Assembly (NCBI GenBank): GCA_023954415.1
Contig: JAMLIB010000007.1
Coordinates: 113,689 to 177,688 of the forward strand
Source: Trueperaceae bacterium
GTDB taxonomy: Bacteria; Deinococcota; Deinococci; Deinococcales; Trueperaceae
Direction: 5' to 3'
DNA: 64,000 nt
In this document: positions 25,636 through 34,858 of the stretch, piece by piece
How positions within the stretch are numbered: position 1 is the stretch's first letter
Layout: each line of letters begins with the position of its first letter
The notes under the pieces: model-generated
Databases searched by the model: none
Seen by the model: the letters and a program-made list of their open reading frames with translations, nothing else
What the model was told of the DNA's origin: nothing
Made by a program: the position numbers and the translations under genes

Positions 25636-27180
25636 GTGAGCGTGCTGCCACTGATGGGCGACCTCTCGAGCACCGCCATCACCCCGGACGAGCGCGAGCT
25701 GCTGAGCGAGCGCCGGCTGGCCGGCGTCTGCCTCTTCGGGCGCAACGTCCAGGACCGCTACCAGCTCGCCGACTACCTCGCAGAGGCGCGCTCGCTGGCC
25801 GGTGACGACCTCATCGTCGCCATCGACCAGGAAGGCGGCGGCGTCCTGCGGGTGCTGGACGTGCCGTTCCCGCCCCCGGCCATGGCCCTTGGCGCCGCGG
25901 ACGACGTGGCGCTAACGGAGGCGGTGGCCTCCGCGACGGGCCGCGCCCTCGCCGGCATCGGCATCAACCTCGACTTCGCCCCGGTGGCGGACGTCAACTC
26001 CAACCCGCTCAACCCGGTCATAGGCGACCGCTCGTTCGGGGCGGACCCGACCCTCGTGGGGCGGCACGTCGCCGCGTTCGTGCGCGGGCTCCAGTCGGCC
26101 GGCGTCGGCGCCACCCTCAAACACTTCCCCGGCCACGGCGACACGAGCCTCGACTCCCACCTGGCGCTCCCGACGGTCGAGCGCTCGCTCGACGACCTCA
26201 GGCGCACCGAGCTGCCGCCGTTCCAGGCTGGGTTCGGGGCCGGAGCGGCCGCCGTGATGAGCGCGCACATCGTGCTCCCCGCCCTCGAGGCCGACCTCCC
26301 GGCCACGCTCTCGCGTCGGGCGCTGCACGACCTGCTGCGCACAGAGCTCGGCTACGGGGGGCTGGCGATCACGGACGCGCTCGACATGAAGGCGGTGTCT
26401 GAGCGCTTCGATCCCGGCACCGCGGCCGTCATGGCCCTGCGGGCCGGCGCCGACCTGCCCCTCACGCTGGGTCCCTTGGCCGTGCAGCGCCGTGCGCTCG
26501 GCGCCATCGAGGGGGCCGTGGCGGCCGGGGAGCTCGACGCGGGGGAGTACGCCACGACTCTCGGGCGGATCGCGAGCTTCGCGCGGCGCTTCCCCGCACG
26601 CCCCGCGGGCCGGTCTTACGGGACAGGCGGCGAGACCGCGGGCGAGCTGGCCGACTACGCCACGATGGCCGAGGCCACGCGGCGCGGGCTCGTGGCGGTC
26701 GGTGAGCTCCCGAGGCTGGCGCCGGGCGACCGGATCGCGCTGATAGCCACCACGGCCGTGCGGGCCAACGCCGCCAGCCAGCTCAGCGCGCGGCCGGCCG
26801 ACGGGCTCGTGAGCGAGCTGGAACGGCGGGGCGTCTACGTCGAGCGCATCCACCTGACGTGGGGCGAGACGGCCGACGTGACCCCCGGCCTGGGCGGCAT
26901 GAACCCCTTGCCGGACGCGGTCGTCTACGTCTCGACTAGCCGCACGCGCGTGGCTGACGGCGAGGTCGCCTCCGCCCTGCGCGCTGCCGAGTGGGCCAGG
27001 TACGCCGGCGTGCCGTTCGTCCACGTCGCCCTCTGGAACCCGTACTCCGCCGCGGTGGTGCCTGGGCCGGCGCTGCTAGCCTTCGGTTACCGGGGGAGCG
27101 CGCCGCAAGCGGTGGTGGACGCCCTGCTCGGCCGCCCGGTCACCGGGAAGCTGCCCGTGCCGCTCACGGCGCGCGCCTAG
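25636..27180 (+). CDS. nagZ: Beta-N-acetylhexosaminidase, glycoside hydrolase family 3
   Basis: 514 residues. The GH3 catalytic domain (1-340) has IDQEGGGVLR, DFAPVADVNSNP and the NagZ signature KHFPGHGDTSLDSH (about 161-174), whose Asp-His pair is the acid/base of NagZ enzymes; the nucleophile lies in ITDALDMKAV. A C-terminal domain of about 160 residues, absent from short enterobacterial NagZ, resembles the extension in Gram-positive and Deinococcota forms. It releases GlcNAc from muropeptides. No signal peptide, so cytosolic after import. GTG 25636 chosen at the start of homology. Confidence 0.92.
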   Translation: MSVLPLMGDLSSTAITPDERELLSERRLAGVCLFGRNVQDRYQLADYLAEARSLAGDDLIVAIDQEGGGVLRVLDVPFPPPAMALGAADDVALTEAVASATGRALAGIGINLDFAPVADVNSNPLNPVIGDRSFGADPTLVGRHVAAFVRGLQSAGVGATLKHFPGHGDTSLDSHLALPTVERSLDDLRRTELPPFQAGFGAGAAAVMSAHIVLPALEADLPATLSRRALHDLLRTELGYGGLAITDALDMKAVSERFDPGTAAVMALRAGADLPLTLGPLAVQRRALGAIEGAVAAGELDAGEYATTLGRIASFARRFPARPAGRSYGTGGETAGELADYATMAEATRRGLVAVGELPRLAPGDRIALIATTAVRANAASQLSARPADGLVSELERRGVYVERIHLTWGETADVTPGLGGMNPLPDAVVYVSTSRTRVADGEVASALRAAEWARYAGVPFVHVALWNPYSAAVVPGPALLAFGYRGSAPQAVVDALLGRPVTGKLPVPLTARA

Positions 27181-27259
27181 CGCCCGCCTTCCAGCCGGAT
27201 CGCCGGGGAGTTCGGGAAGCTGGGGCGCCGGCAGCGGTCTGGCGTTGGGCCGGCCGGCC

Positions 27260-28489
27260 TTACGCTCGGGCCGATCGCGAGCGCATGGCCAGCGTGAGCG
27301 TCACCGCCGTGATGACCATGCTGACGCCGACGGCCGGCAGGAGCACGCTGTTCCCCAACAGGTCCATGGCGGCGCCGACCGAGCTGGGGGCCAGGATGGC
27401 GGCCGCCGAGCCGAACAGGTAGTAGATGCCGGTGTAGAAGCCCACGCGGTCCTCGCCGCCCTGGTTGACGACCAGAGGGTAGGCGGGCACGAGTACGAAC
27501 GCCCACGACGCGCCGCCCAGTCCGAGCCAGATGGAGAGGGTGGCGGGGTCGGCGGTCAGCGTGGCCACGAGCAGCCAGAGGGCGAGGAGCGAGGCGCCGA
27601 GACGCATGGTGTTCAGCTCGCCGAGGCGGTGCGCGAGTCGGGCGGCCGGCAGCGCCATCACCACGAAGCCGGCGATGGTCACCCCCATGATCATGCCCGA
27701 GCTGCCGCCGCTCAGACCGAACTCCTCCGTGGCGAACGTGCTGAACTGCGCTTCCAGCGCCGAATAGCCGAAGAAGGCGAAGAAGACGGCCACCAGCACC
27801 AGGAGGATCCCGCCCTCCCTAGCGCGCAAGACCGTGGCGGCGTCGCGGACCAGGCCACCGAGCAGGGGCGCGTCTTCCTGGATGACGCCGGCGCTGACGT
27901 AGGGCGGATGCGGCTCCGTGGCCGCCCGCACGGCGAACAGCGCCGCGAGGATGACGGCGCCGGCTACAGCGAACGGGAACCAGGGCGCCACGTCCGCCAT
28001 GGGGGCGACGAAGAGGAGGCCGATGGCGCCCCCGACGGCCCCCAACATGGTGAGGACCGCGTTGGCGTGGGGTCTGCCGCTGGGCGGGACGTGGTCGGGC
28101 ATGAGCGCCGCGAGCGGCGCGCGGAAGGCGGTCATGGTGAGGAGGAACGCGACGTCGACCGCCAGGAGCGTCCAGAAGGCGGCCTTCGCGAAGGGTAGGA
28201 GCGCGAACAGGACGGCGGCAAGCGGCATGCTCACGATCAGGAAGGGCAGACGCTTGCCGAGCGGGCCGTCGATCCTGTCGGACCAGGTGCCGAGTAGCGG
28301 GAGGAGGATCATGGCCATCACGTTGTCGAGGCCCATGATCGCGCCGCGCATGCCGCTCGAACGCACGTAGTCCCGCAGAAGCAGCGGCATGAAGTTGTTG
28401 TAGAGGCCCCAGGTGATGGCCAGACTAGCCGCGCCTACGCCGAGGCCCAGGAGTTGCCAGCTGCCCAGGCCGGTCCTGCCCCGCTTCAC
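27260..28489 (-). CDS. MFS transporter, sugar-type (SLC45/GPH-like)
   Basis: 409 residues with about 12 helices. The loop between helices 2 and 3 reads GTWSDRIDGPLGKRLPF, similar to sugar transporters of the SLC45/GPH group, and RAPLAALMPDHVPPSGR follows helix 4. The substrate is not visible. It overlaps mnhG by 4 bases (28486-28489), so it is the last gene of the mnh operon although the functions look unrelated; it is convergent with nagZ. A role as a cell-wall sugar permease (AmpG analogue) is possible but unsupported by motif. Confidence 0.8.
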   Translation of the reverse strand: MKRGRTGLGSWQLLGLGVGAASLAITWGLYNNFMPLLLRDYVRSSGMRGAIMGLDNVMAMILLPLLGTWSDRIDGPLGKRLPFLIVSMPLAAVLFALLPFAKAAFWTLLAVDVAFLLTMTAFRAPLAALMPDHVPPSGRPHANAVLTMLGAVGGAIGLLFVAPMADVAPWFPFAVAGAVILAALFAVRAATEPHPPYVSAGVIQEDAPLLGGLVRDAATVLRAREGGILLVLVAVFFAFFGYSALEAQFSTFATEEFGLSGGSSGMIMGVTIAGFVVMALPAARLAHRLGELNTMRLGASLLALWLLVATLTADPATLSIWLGLGGASWAFVLVPAYPLVVNQGGEDRVGFYTGIYYLFGSAAAILAPSSVGAAMDLLGNSVLLPAVGVSMVITAVTLTLAMRSRSARA

Positions 28490-28911
28490 GCGCCACCGTC
28501 GTCCTCTCGTACGGCCGGCTGCTTCGCCGCCTCGGCCTGCGCACGCACGAGTTCGTCGGCCTCCCGCAGCCAGTCCTCGTCGGCGCTCCCGGTCACTACG
28601 GGCGTGAGGCGCCGCTTCGCCCTGTCGCGGGAGAGCGCCGCGCGCGCCAGGAGCATGGTCGTGACAGGGTTCACGAGGGGGATGAACACGATCAGGAGCA
28701 GCGCCTTGGGGAGGAGTCTGCCGGCGGACGTGGAGTAGAAGAGGAGCGCGGCCAGGAGGATGGACGTGGCGCCGAGGGTGGCCGCCAGCGTCGCCGGATG
28801 GGCGCGCTCGTAGAAGGAGCGCAGCCGCAGCAGCCCGTACGAGCCGACGGCCGCGAGCGCCGCGCCGAAGAGCGCGAGAAGGACTACGACGGCGGCGACG
28901 AAGGGGGTCAC
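28486..28911 (-). CDS. mnhG: Na+/H+ antiporter subunit G
   Basis: 141 residues with three helices (5-27, 42-62, 68-95) and the family region SYGLLRLRSFYERAHPATLAATLG, then a charged tail. MnhG/MrpG is a small subunit of the seven-gene Mrp cation/proton antiporter. It is longer than typical by a 40-residue hydrophilic tail. Stop-start overlaps join it to mnhF and to the MFS gene. Confidence 0.93.
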   Translation of the reverse strand: MTPFVAAVVVLLALFGAALAAVGSYGLLRLRSFYERAHPATLAATLGATSILLAALLFYSTSAGRLLPKALLLIVFIPLVNPVTTMLLARAALSRDRAKRRLTPVVTGSADEDWLREADELVRAQAEAAKQPAVREDDGGA

Positions 28912-29192
28912 TCGATGACCTCCCCGCGCATGAGGAACTTCGCGAGAGCGGAGCTGCCGGCGAAGCCTAGGAGCGTCATGACGAGTGCCGCCTCCAGGTA
29001 GCCGCTCTGGCCGGCGCGCATGCCGAACATGACTATCTGCAGCGCGGCGTTGAGGTAGACGGCGTCGAACGCCAGGACGCGGTCCTGCGCCCGCGGGCCC
29101 CGGATGAGGCGCGCGGCGGCGAAGACGAGGCCGATGGCCAGCATTCCGTGGGCCGCCAGCAGGCCCCAGTGGAGGATGGCCTCCGCCGTCAT
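28908..29192 (-). CDS. mnhF: Na+/H+ antiporter subunit F
   Basis: 94 residues, three helices, with the conserved GPRAQDRVLAFDAVYLNA after helix 1. A longer open frame upstream is a shadow of mnhE; ATG 29192 overlaps the mnhE stop (ATGA). Small membrane subunit of the Mrp complex. Confidence 0.93.
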   Translation of the reverse strand: MTAEAILHWGLLAAHGMLAIGLVFAAARLIRGPRAQDRVLAFDAVYLNAALQIVMFGMRAGQSGYLEAALVMTLLGFAGSSALAKFLMRGEVIE

Positions 29193-29674
29193 TCGAACAC
29201 CGCCCGGAGGCGCCGCTCGTAACGTTGCGTTACCGCGCTCACCCAGTAGTCGGGGTCTACGAGGTCGAGCACGTGGATCGTCACGACGTTCGTGCGGGAA
29301 TCGTAGGCAGCCCAGAAAGTGCCCGGCGTGGCGGTGATGATCGTCGCCAGTGCGGCGAGCGCGTAAGGGCTCTTGATGGTCAGAGGCACGTTCACGAAGC
29401 CGGAGTGAGCCTTGCGGCGCCGGTCCGCCAGGATGGCGACGACGGCGAAGTTGGAGCGCACCACGTCGTAGGACACGACCAGGAACAGGCCGAGGGCCAC
29501 CAGGGGGCGCCTGATGCTGGGCGCCTCCTGCTCCAGCGCCACCATCACGCGCGAGAGCACGAGCCCGAGCACCACCCCGAGAGCTATGTCGGCCGGGGCG
29601 AGCGACTCTTGGAGCAGGAGCCACATGGCCGCAAGGAGGGCTGCGAGGAGGGGGTGGGGGACGATGCGCCTCAC
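29189..29674 (-). CDS. mnhE: Na+/H+ antiporter subunit E
   Basis: 161 residues: N-terminal helices, FLVVSYDVVRSNFAVV and a cytoplasmic domain with TIITATPGTFWAAYD and VTIHVLDL, all typical of MnhE. GTG 29674 is the start because its bases overlap the mnhD stop and the length then equals the family norm. Confidence 0.93.
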   Translation of the reverse strand: MRRIVPHPLLAALLAAMWLLLQESLAPADIALGVVLGLVLSRVMVALEQEAPSIRRPLVALGLFLVVSYDVVRSNFAVVAILADRRRKAHSGFVNVPLTIKSPYALAALATIITATPGTFWAAYDSRTNVVTIHVLDLVDPDYWVSAVTQRYERRLRAVFE

Positions 29675-31299
29675 GGCTCCTCCCCCGCGGGTGCTTGCAG
29701 GACGCTGCTCAGGTAGCTTGAGCGCGCCTCGAGCCCTGCGCTGGCGGCGGCAGTGTAGCGCAGCGCCGGCTGGGCCAGCACGGTCAGCGCGACGAGCAGG
29801 GCGATCAGGAAAGCGACCGGGACGGCCTCTAGCGGCCTGACCACCCGCGTGGTCCCGGCCGGCTCCGCCCAGAACACGCTGACGCCCTTGCGCATGAGCG
29901 CCACCAGAACGCAGAAGCCCGAGAAGACTATGACGCCGACGACCCACCAGGCCGCGGAGGCCGGCGCGTGCGCGTAGCCGCCCGACCCCGCCTCGACGAC
30001 GGCCGCCAGCATGCCGAACTTGGCGATGAACCCCGAGAGCGGCGGCAGCCCGACCAGCTGCAACGCCACGAAGAAGAAGGCGGCGGCGAGCAGCGTGGTG
30101 GCGAGCGGCAGCGTGACGCCCAACTCGACGCCTTCGAACTCGTTGCGCAGCTGCGTCTCGAAGTCGTCATGGAAGACGGGGCCGACGGCCTGGGCCACCT
30201 CGCCGTCGCGGCGGTTCACGAGCTCGCAGAGGAGGAAGATGACGCCGATCCCGATGGTCGAGCCGATCAGGTAGTACAGGGCGCTTGACAGCACGACGGG
30301 GTCGCCGCTCGCGACGACGGCGAGCACGGTTCCTGACGAGATCATGGTGAGGTAGCCGGCCATGCGTGGCAGCTCCGCGCTGGCCAGCACGCCGAACGTA
30401 CCGAACAGGACCGTGGCGAGGCCGAGGTAGAGCAGCCACGAGCTGCCGAACAGGGCGAGGGCCTCCCCGCCGGGCCACAGGAGCGCCACCAGCCGCAGGA
30501 TCACGTAGACGCCGACCTTCGTCATCACGGCGAAGATGGCGGCGACGGGCGCTGCGGCTGCGGAGTAGGTGGTCGGGAGCCAGAAAGACAGCGGCCAGGC
30601 GCCCGACTTCACGAGGAAGGCCACGCCGAGGATGGAGAGCCCGGCCTTCAAGAGCACGAGGTTGTCCGGGCCGAGCTGCCCGACCTTGTCGGCCAGGTCG
30701 GCCATGTTCAGGGTGCCCGTCACGGCGTAGACGAGGCTGACGCCGACGAGGAAGACGACCGAGGCGGCCAGGTTGATGGCGACGTAGTGGAGGCCGGCCT
30801 TCACGCGCCGCTTGCCGGAACCGTGCAGGGCCAAGCCGTATGAGGCGGCGAGGAGCACCTCGAAGAACACGTAGAGGTTGAAGAGGTCGCCCGTCAGGAA
30901 GGCTCCGCAGAGGCCCATGAGCAGCAGCAGGTAGAGGCTATGGAACCTGGGCCCGAGCGTCGCCCAGCGTGCGAGCGCGTAGGTCATGCCGGCGGCCCCG
31001 AGGAGCACGGTCACCAGGACCATGAGCACGGAGAGCCTGTCGGCGACGAGCACGATCCCGTACGGCGCACTCCAGTTCGCGAGTCGGTAGACGACGATCT
31101 CGGGCGTGCTCGCGTCGGCGACCACGGCGAGGAGCCGTAAGGTCGCGGCGAGCATGGCCGCGAGCGTGAGCGAACTCACGATGGCCTTGGCGCGCCGTCT
31201 CCGTTCGTGCAGCAGGAGCATGGCCGCGCTGGCGACCAGCGGCAGCAGGATCGGCACGATGCTCACGTGCCGGTCGAGTACCTCCAGCAGCCCCGTCAT
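29671..31299 (-). CDS. mnhD: Na+/H+ antiporter subunit D
   Basis: 542 residues with about 14 helices, homologous to NuoM/NuoN-type proton channels. Characteristic stretches: LLLMGLCGAFLTGDLFNLYVFFEVLLAASYGL, KSGAWPLSFWLPTTYSAA and LVGLPPLSGFIAKFG. The Glu and Lys residues proposed for proton transfer (FFEVLL, FLVKSGAW) are present. Slightly longer than usual because of a cytoplasmic loop near 365-395. Overlaps mnhC by 4 bases. Confidence 0.94.
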   Translation of the reverse strand: MTGLLEVLDRHVSIVPILLPLVASAAMLLLHERRRRAKAIVSSLTLAAMLAATLRLLAVVADASTPEIVVYRLANWSAPYGIVLVADRLSVLMVLVTVLLGAAGMTYALARWATLGPRFHSLYLLLLMGLCGAFLTGDLFNLYVFFEVLLAASYGLALHGSGKRRVKAGLHYVAINLAASVVFLVGVSLVYAVTGTLNMADLADKVGQLGPDNLVLLKAGLSILGVAFLVKSGAWPLSFWLPTTYSAAAAPVAAIFAVMTKVGVYVILRLVALLWPGGEALALFGSSWLLYLGLATVLFGTFGVLASAELPRMAGYLTMISSGTVLAVVASGDPVVLSSALYYLIGSTIGIGVIFLLCELVNRRDGEVAQAVGPVFHDDFETQLRNEFEGVELGVTLPLATTLLAAAFFFVALQLVGLPPLSGFIAKFGMLAAVVEAGSGGYAHAPASAAWWVVGVIVFSGFCVLVALMRKGVSVFWAEPAGTTRVVRPLEAVPVAFLIALLVALTVLAQPALRYTAAASAGLEARSSYLSSVLQAPAGEEP

Positions 31300-31634
31300 G
31301 CGCTCATCCCGTCGCCGTCGACGTGGTCGGTGCCCGTGATGCCACGGGCTGCCAGGAGCACCACCAAGAAGAGGGCGGTCATGGAGAAGCTGATGACGAT
31401 GGACGTGAGCACGAGCGACTGCGGAACGGGGTCGGCGAAAGTGCTCGGGTCGGCGCCTTCCGTCAGGAGGGGCGCTCCGTCGACCACGAGCCTGCCCATG
31501 GCGAGGATGAAGAGGTTGACGGCGTAAGTCAGGAGCGACAGGCCGATGATCACCTGGAAGGTGCGTGGCCTGAGGATCAGGTAGACGCCGGTCGTCGCGA
31601 GGACGCCGATGCCGATGGCGACGACGATCTCCAT
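31296..31634 (-). CDS. mnhC: Na+/H+ antiporter subunit C
   Basis: 112 residues, three helices, related to NuoK. Contains GVYLILRPRTFQVIIGLSLLTYAVNLFILAMG and PVPQSLVLTSIVISFSMTAL, as in MnhC/MrpC. The first base of its ATG is the last base of the mnhAB stop (TGATG), so the genes are coupled. Confidence 0.95.
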   Translation of the reverse strand: MEIVVAIGIGVLATTGVYLILRPRTFQVIIGLSLLTYAVNLFILAMGRLVVDGAPLLTEGADPSTFADPVPQSLVLTSIVISFSMTALFLVVLLAARGITGTDHVDGDGMSA

Positions 31635-34600
31635 CAGTCGCCTCCCGCCTCGCCGAGCTTGACGGCGGGTTCGGCCGCGGCGGGGCCGGGCGCGCTCGTC
31701 GCCCCTTCGAGGTCCTGGGCGGAGAGGCCGGTGCGGGCGCTGCGGATGGATTGGTGCGCGAGGGCTATGAGCATGAGGACGGTCGCGCCGATGACGAGGG
31801 CGAACACGCCCAGGTCGAAGAGGCTAGCGGACGCGAGGCTCACCTCACCTATGAGCGGAACGTGCAAGTGGTCGTGGGCGGACGTGAGGAAGGGCCGTCC
31901 GAAGAACCAGGCGCCTATCCCCGTGAACGCCGCCACCAGGAGACCGGTCCCGATCCAGATGAGCGGAAGGACGCGCAGGCGTTCCTCGACCCAACGAGTG
32001 CCGCGCGCCATGTACTGGATGATGAACGCGGTGGCCATCGCCACCCCGGCGGCGAAGCCACCGCCCGGCTCGTTGTGCCCGCGCAGGAAGAGATGGATGG
32101 CGAAGAGCGTGATCACGGGGAAGAGCAGGTGCATGACGATTCGGGGCACGAACAGGTAGTCGCGCGCGGTGTCGCCTACCTCCCTGTCCGATCGCGCCTC
32201 GTCGTAGGCGTCCTGGCGCCGCTGCTGACGAGTGCTGCCGACGACCTCGCGGGCGGGCCGGAAGCGCCTCAGCAGCGCGAACACGGTGAGGGCCACGATG
32301 GCGAGCACCGTGATCTCGCCCATGGTGTCGAAACCGCGGAAGTCGACGAGGATGACGTTGACGACGTTGCGGCCACCCCCGCCCTCCAGCGCGTTGGCAT
32401 TGAAGAACTCGGCGATGCCGCTGACCCTCGGGCGCGTCATGGCCGCCAGGGCGAGGGTCGCCATGCCGCCGCCGGCGATCAGCGCCAGCACGAGGTCGCG
32501 CCCCCGACGCGCGACGACCACGGCCCTTGACCGCTCGAGGTCCTCCTTGGTGGCCACGCGGGCGGGGAGCCAGCGTAGGCCGAGCAGGAGGAGCACGGTC
32601 GTCACGATCTCGACCAGGAGTTGTGTGACGGCCAAGTCGGGCGCCGAGAGCCAGACGAAGGTCAGGCACACGGCCAGCCCCGCCCCGCCCGTGAGGATGA
32701 GGGCGGCGAGCCGGTGGAACTTGGCGAGGATGGTGGCGCCGGCGGCGCTGGCGATGCCGAACGCCCACACGACGATGAACGGCAGCGAGACGGGGGTGAG
32801 GGGCCGAGTCCCGAGCGTGAGGCCGGCGCCGGCCTGGGTCACGGCGTGGTAGGCGAAGGGGGCCGCCCCCGCCACGACCGCGGCGAGGACGATGAGGAAG
32901 AGCTGCGGCTGGAGCCTCACGGTGCCGGCCAGGCGCGTGATGAAGCCGGCACCGGCGAACAGGCCGGTCATGGCCCCGTCGAAGATGCGGCGCGCGCGCA
33001 CGCGGCCCGCCCAGGGGCGGTCGCGGGCCTCCCGGTTGGCCAGGCGGCGGTAGAGGGCGAAGTAGAGGCCGGCGCCGAGCGCCATGGCGACGAGGCTGAG
33101 CATGAACGCCGGGGTGAACCCGTGCCACAACTCGAGGTGGAAGCGGGGCGCCTCCGGGCCGAGCACGGCGACGACCGCCGAACGCAGGAGCGGGCCGACC
33201 GACAGGTTCGGGATGATGCCGACGACCAGGCAGATCAGGACGAGGAGCTCGATGGGCAGGCGCATCCAGCTGACGGGCTCGTGCGGCTTGCGGGGGAGGT
33301 CCGTGGCTTCCGGCCCGAAGAAGACCTGGTGGATGAACCGCACGGAGTAGAGGACGCTGAAGGCGCTCCCCAGGGTGGCTATGAGCGGCAGGAGCCGGTC
33401 CAGTAACGAGCCCGTATGGAACGCCAGGGTCTCGGTGAGGAACATCTCCTTGGAGATGAAGCCGTTGAGCAGCGGCACGCCGGCCATCGCGCCGGCGGCG
33501 ACTATGGCCAGCGTGCCCGTGTACGGCATGTGTCTGAGGAGACCGCTCAACCGTCTTATGTCGCGGGTGCCCGTCTCGTGGTCGATGACGCCCGCGGCCA
33601 TGAAGAGCGACGCCTTGAAGGTGGCGTGGTTGAGGGTATGGAAGATGGCTGCCACGGCCGCGGCCGGCGTCGATAGGCCTAGCAGTAGGGTGATGAGCCC
33701 GAGGTGGCTGATCGTCGAATAGGCCAGGATGCCCTTGAGGTCGTACTGGAAGGCGGCAGCGATGCCGCCGAGCAGGAAGGTCACCAGACCCGCGACGCTG
33801 ACGACGTAGTACCAGGTGTCGTTGCCGGCCATCACGGGCCATAGGCGCATCATCAGGTAGATGCCGGCCTTGACCATGGTGGCCGAGTGCAGGTAGGCCG
33901 ACACGGGCGTCGGCGCGGCCATGGCGTGCGGTAGCCAGAAGTGCAGGGGGAACTGGGCGCTCTTCGCGAAAGCGCCTATGAGTAGGCAGATGATGGCCGG
34001 CGTGACGAGCGGGCTGGCCATGAGCGCCTCGCGGTTGGTGATGACCGTGTCGATGTCGAAGCTGCCGACGACATGGCCGACGAGCAGCACCCCGACCAGT
34101 AGCAGGAAGCCGCCGAGCCCGGTGACGGTGAGCGCCATGCGGGCGCCGTCGCGCGCGTTCTCGTTGTGGTGCCAGTAGCCGATGAGGAGGAACGAGAGGA
34201 GGCTGGTCAGCTCCCAGAAGAACAGGAGCTGGATGAGGTTGCCAGACAACACGAGCCCGAGCATGGAGCCCATGAACGAGAGCAGGTAAGAGAAGAACCG
34301 CGGTACCGGGTCTTCCGCGGCCATGTAGTAGCGCGCGTAGAGCACGACGAGGGCGCCGATGCCCGTAACGAGGAGGGCGAACAGCCAACTCAGGCCGTCA
34401 AGCCGCCACGTGAGCTCGAGCCCGATGTCGGGAAGCCAACTCCACGTCTGGCGCAAGACGGCGCCTTCCGTCACCCCGCCGTACGCCAGCGCGGTGAGGA
34501 GCACGCCGACCAGCGCCGTCCCACCTGCCAGACCGGCCGCGGTGTTGCGCGCGTGGCGGGGTAGGAGCGCGACCACCATACCGACCACGAAAGGCAACAG

Positions 34601-34684
34601 GGCCAGTACGGGTAGGTAGGTGGCGGCTATGGTCATGGTTGGCGTTGGGCGCGTACCCGACGGCGACCGGGCGCGGTGCTCCAT
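31634..34684 (-). CDS. mnhA: Na+/H+ antiporter fused subunits A and B
   Basis: 1016 residues. Residues about 20-800 are MnhA with its many helices and NuoL-like core (FFWELTSLLSFLLIGYW, FAKSAQFPLHFWLPHAM, STISHLGLITLLLGL). From about 840 the protein continues as MnhB (FPVITLFAIHLFLRGHNEPGGGFAAG, FDLGVFALVIGA), normally a separate gene; such A-B fusions occur in several lineages. ATG 34684 is preceded by GAGGGTG; ATG 34636 (16 residues shorter) begins right at the first helix and is the alternative. First gene of mnhAB-C-D-E-F-G-MFS, exporting Na+ against H+ entry. Confidence 0.93.
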   Translation of the reverse strand: MEHRARSPSGTRPTPTMTIAATYLPVLALLPFVVGMVVALLPRHARNTAAGLAGGTALVGVLLTALAYGGVTEGAVLRQTWSWLPDIGLELTWRLDGLSWLFALLVTGIGALVVLYARYYMAAEDPVPRFFSYLLSFMGSMLGLVLSGNLIQLLFFWELTSLLSFLLIGYWHHNENARDGARMALTVTGLGGFLLLVGVLLVGHVVGSFDIDTVITNREALMASPLVTPAIICLLIGAFAKSAQFPLHFWLPHAMAAPTPVSAYLHSATMVKAGIYLMMRLWPVMAGNDTWYYVVSVAGLVTFLLGGIAAAFQYDLKGILAYSTISHLGLITLLLGLSTPAAAVAAIFHTLNHATFKASLFMAAGVIDHETGTRDIRRLSGLLRHMPYTGTLAIVAAGAMAGVPLLNGFISKEMFLTETLAFHTGSLLDRLLPLIATLGSAFSVLYSVRFIHQVFFGPEATDLPRKPHEPVSWMRLPIELLVLICLVVGIIPNLSVGPLLRSAVVAVLGPEAPRFHLELWHGFTPAFMLSLVAMALGAGLYFALYRRLANREARDRPWAGRVRARRIFDGAMTGLFAGAGFITRLAGTVRLQPQLFLIVLAAVVAGAAPFAYHAVTQAGAGLTLGTRPLTPVSLPFIVVWAFGIASAAGATILAKFHRLAALILTGGAGLAVCLTFVWLSAPDLAVTQLLVEIVTTVLLLLGLRWLPARVATKEDLERSRAVVVARRGRDLVLALIAGGGMATLALAAMTRPRVSGIAEFFNANALEGGGGRNVVNVILVDFRGFDTMGEITVLAIVALTVFALLRRFRPAREVVGSTRQQRRQDAYDEARSDREVGDTARDYLFVPRIVMHLLFPVITLFAIHLFLRGHNEPGGGFAAGVAMATAFIIQYMARGTRWVEERLRVLPLIWIGTGLLVAAFTGIGAWFFGRPFLTSAHDHLHVPLIGEVSLASASLFDLGVFALVIGATVLMLIALAHQSIRSARTGLSAQDLEGATSAPGPAAAEPAVKLGEAGGD

Positions 34685-34858
34685 TGTGACACCCTCGACC
34701 CGCCCCGCGATGCGTCCTGTCTCACGTGTACCGCACGCTCCGCGGCGTTCGGCGGTCGACCGGCGCAGCCGGCGTGCCGCTGGACGCGGCCTCGGCGGGG
34801 CCCGGCACAGGCCCGCTGACGTGGGCAAGGCGGGGCCGGCGATGGTGTAATCGGCGGC

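Noticed and set aside
27260..28489. MFS transporter as AmpG
   Set aside because: Sequence pattern is closer to SLC45/GPH sugar symporters; only proximity to nagZ supports AmpG.
31845..34388. An 847-codon minus-strand frame within mnhAB
   Set aside because: Out-of-frame shadow of the same strand; composition is Arg/Pro/His-rich and lacks helices.
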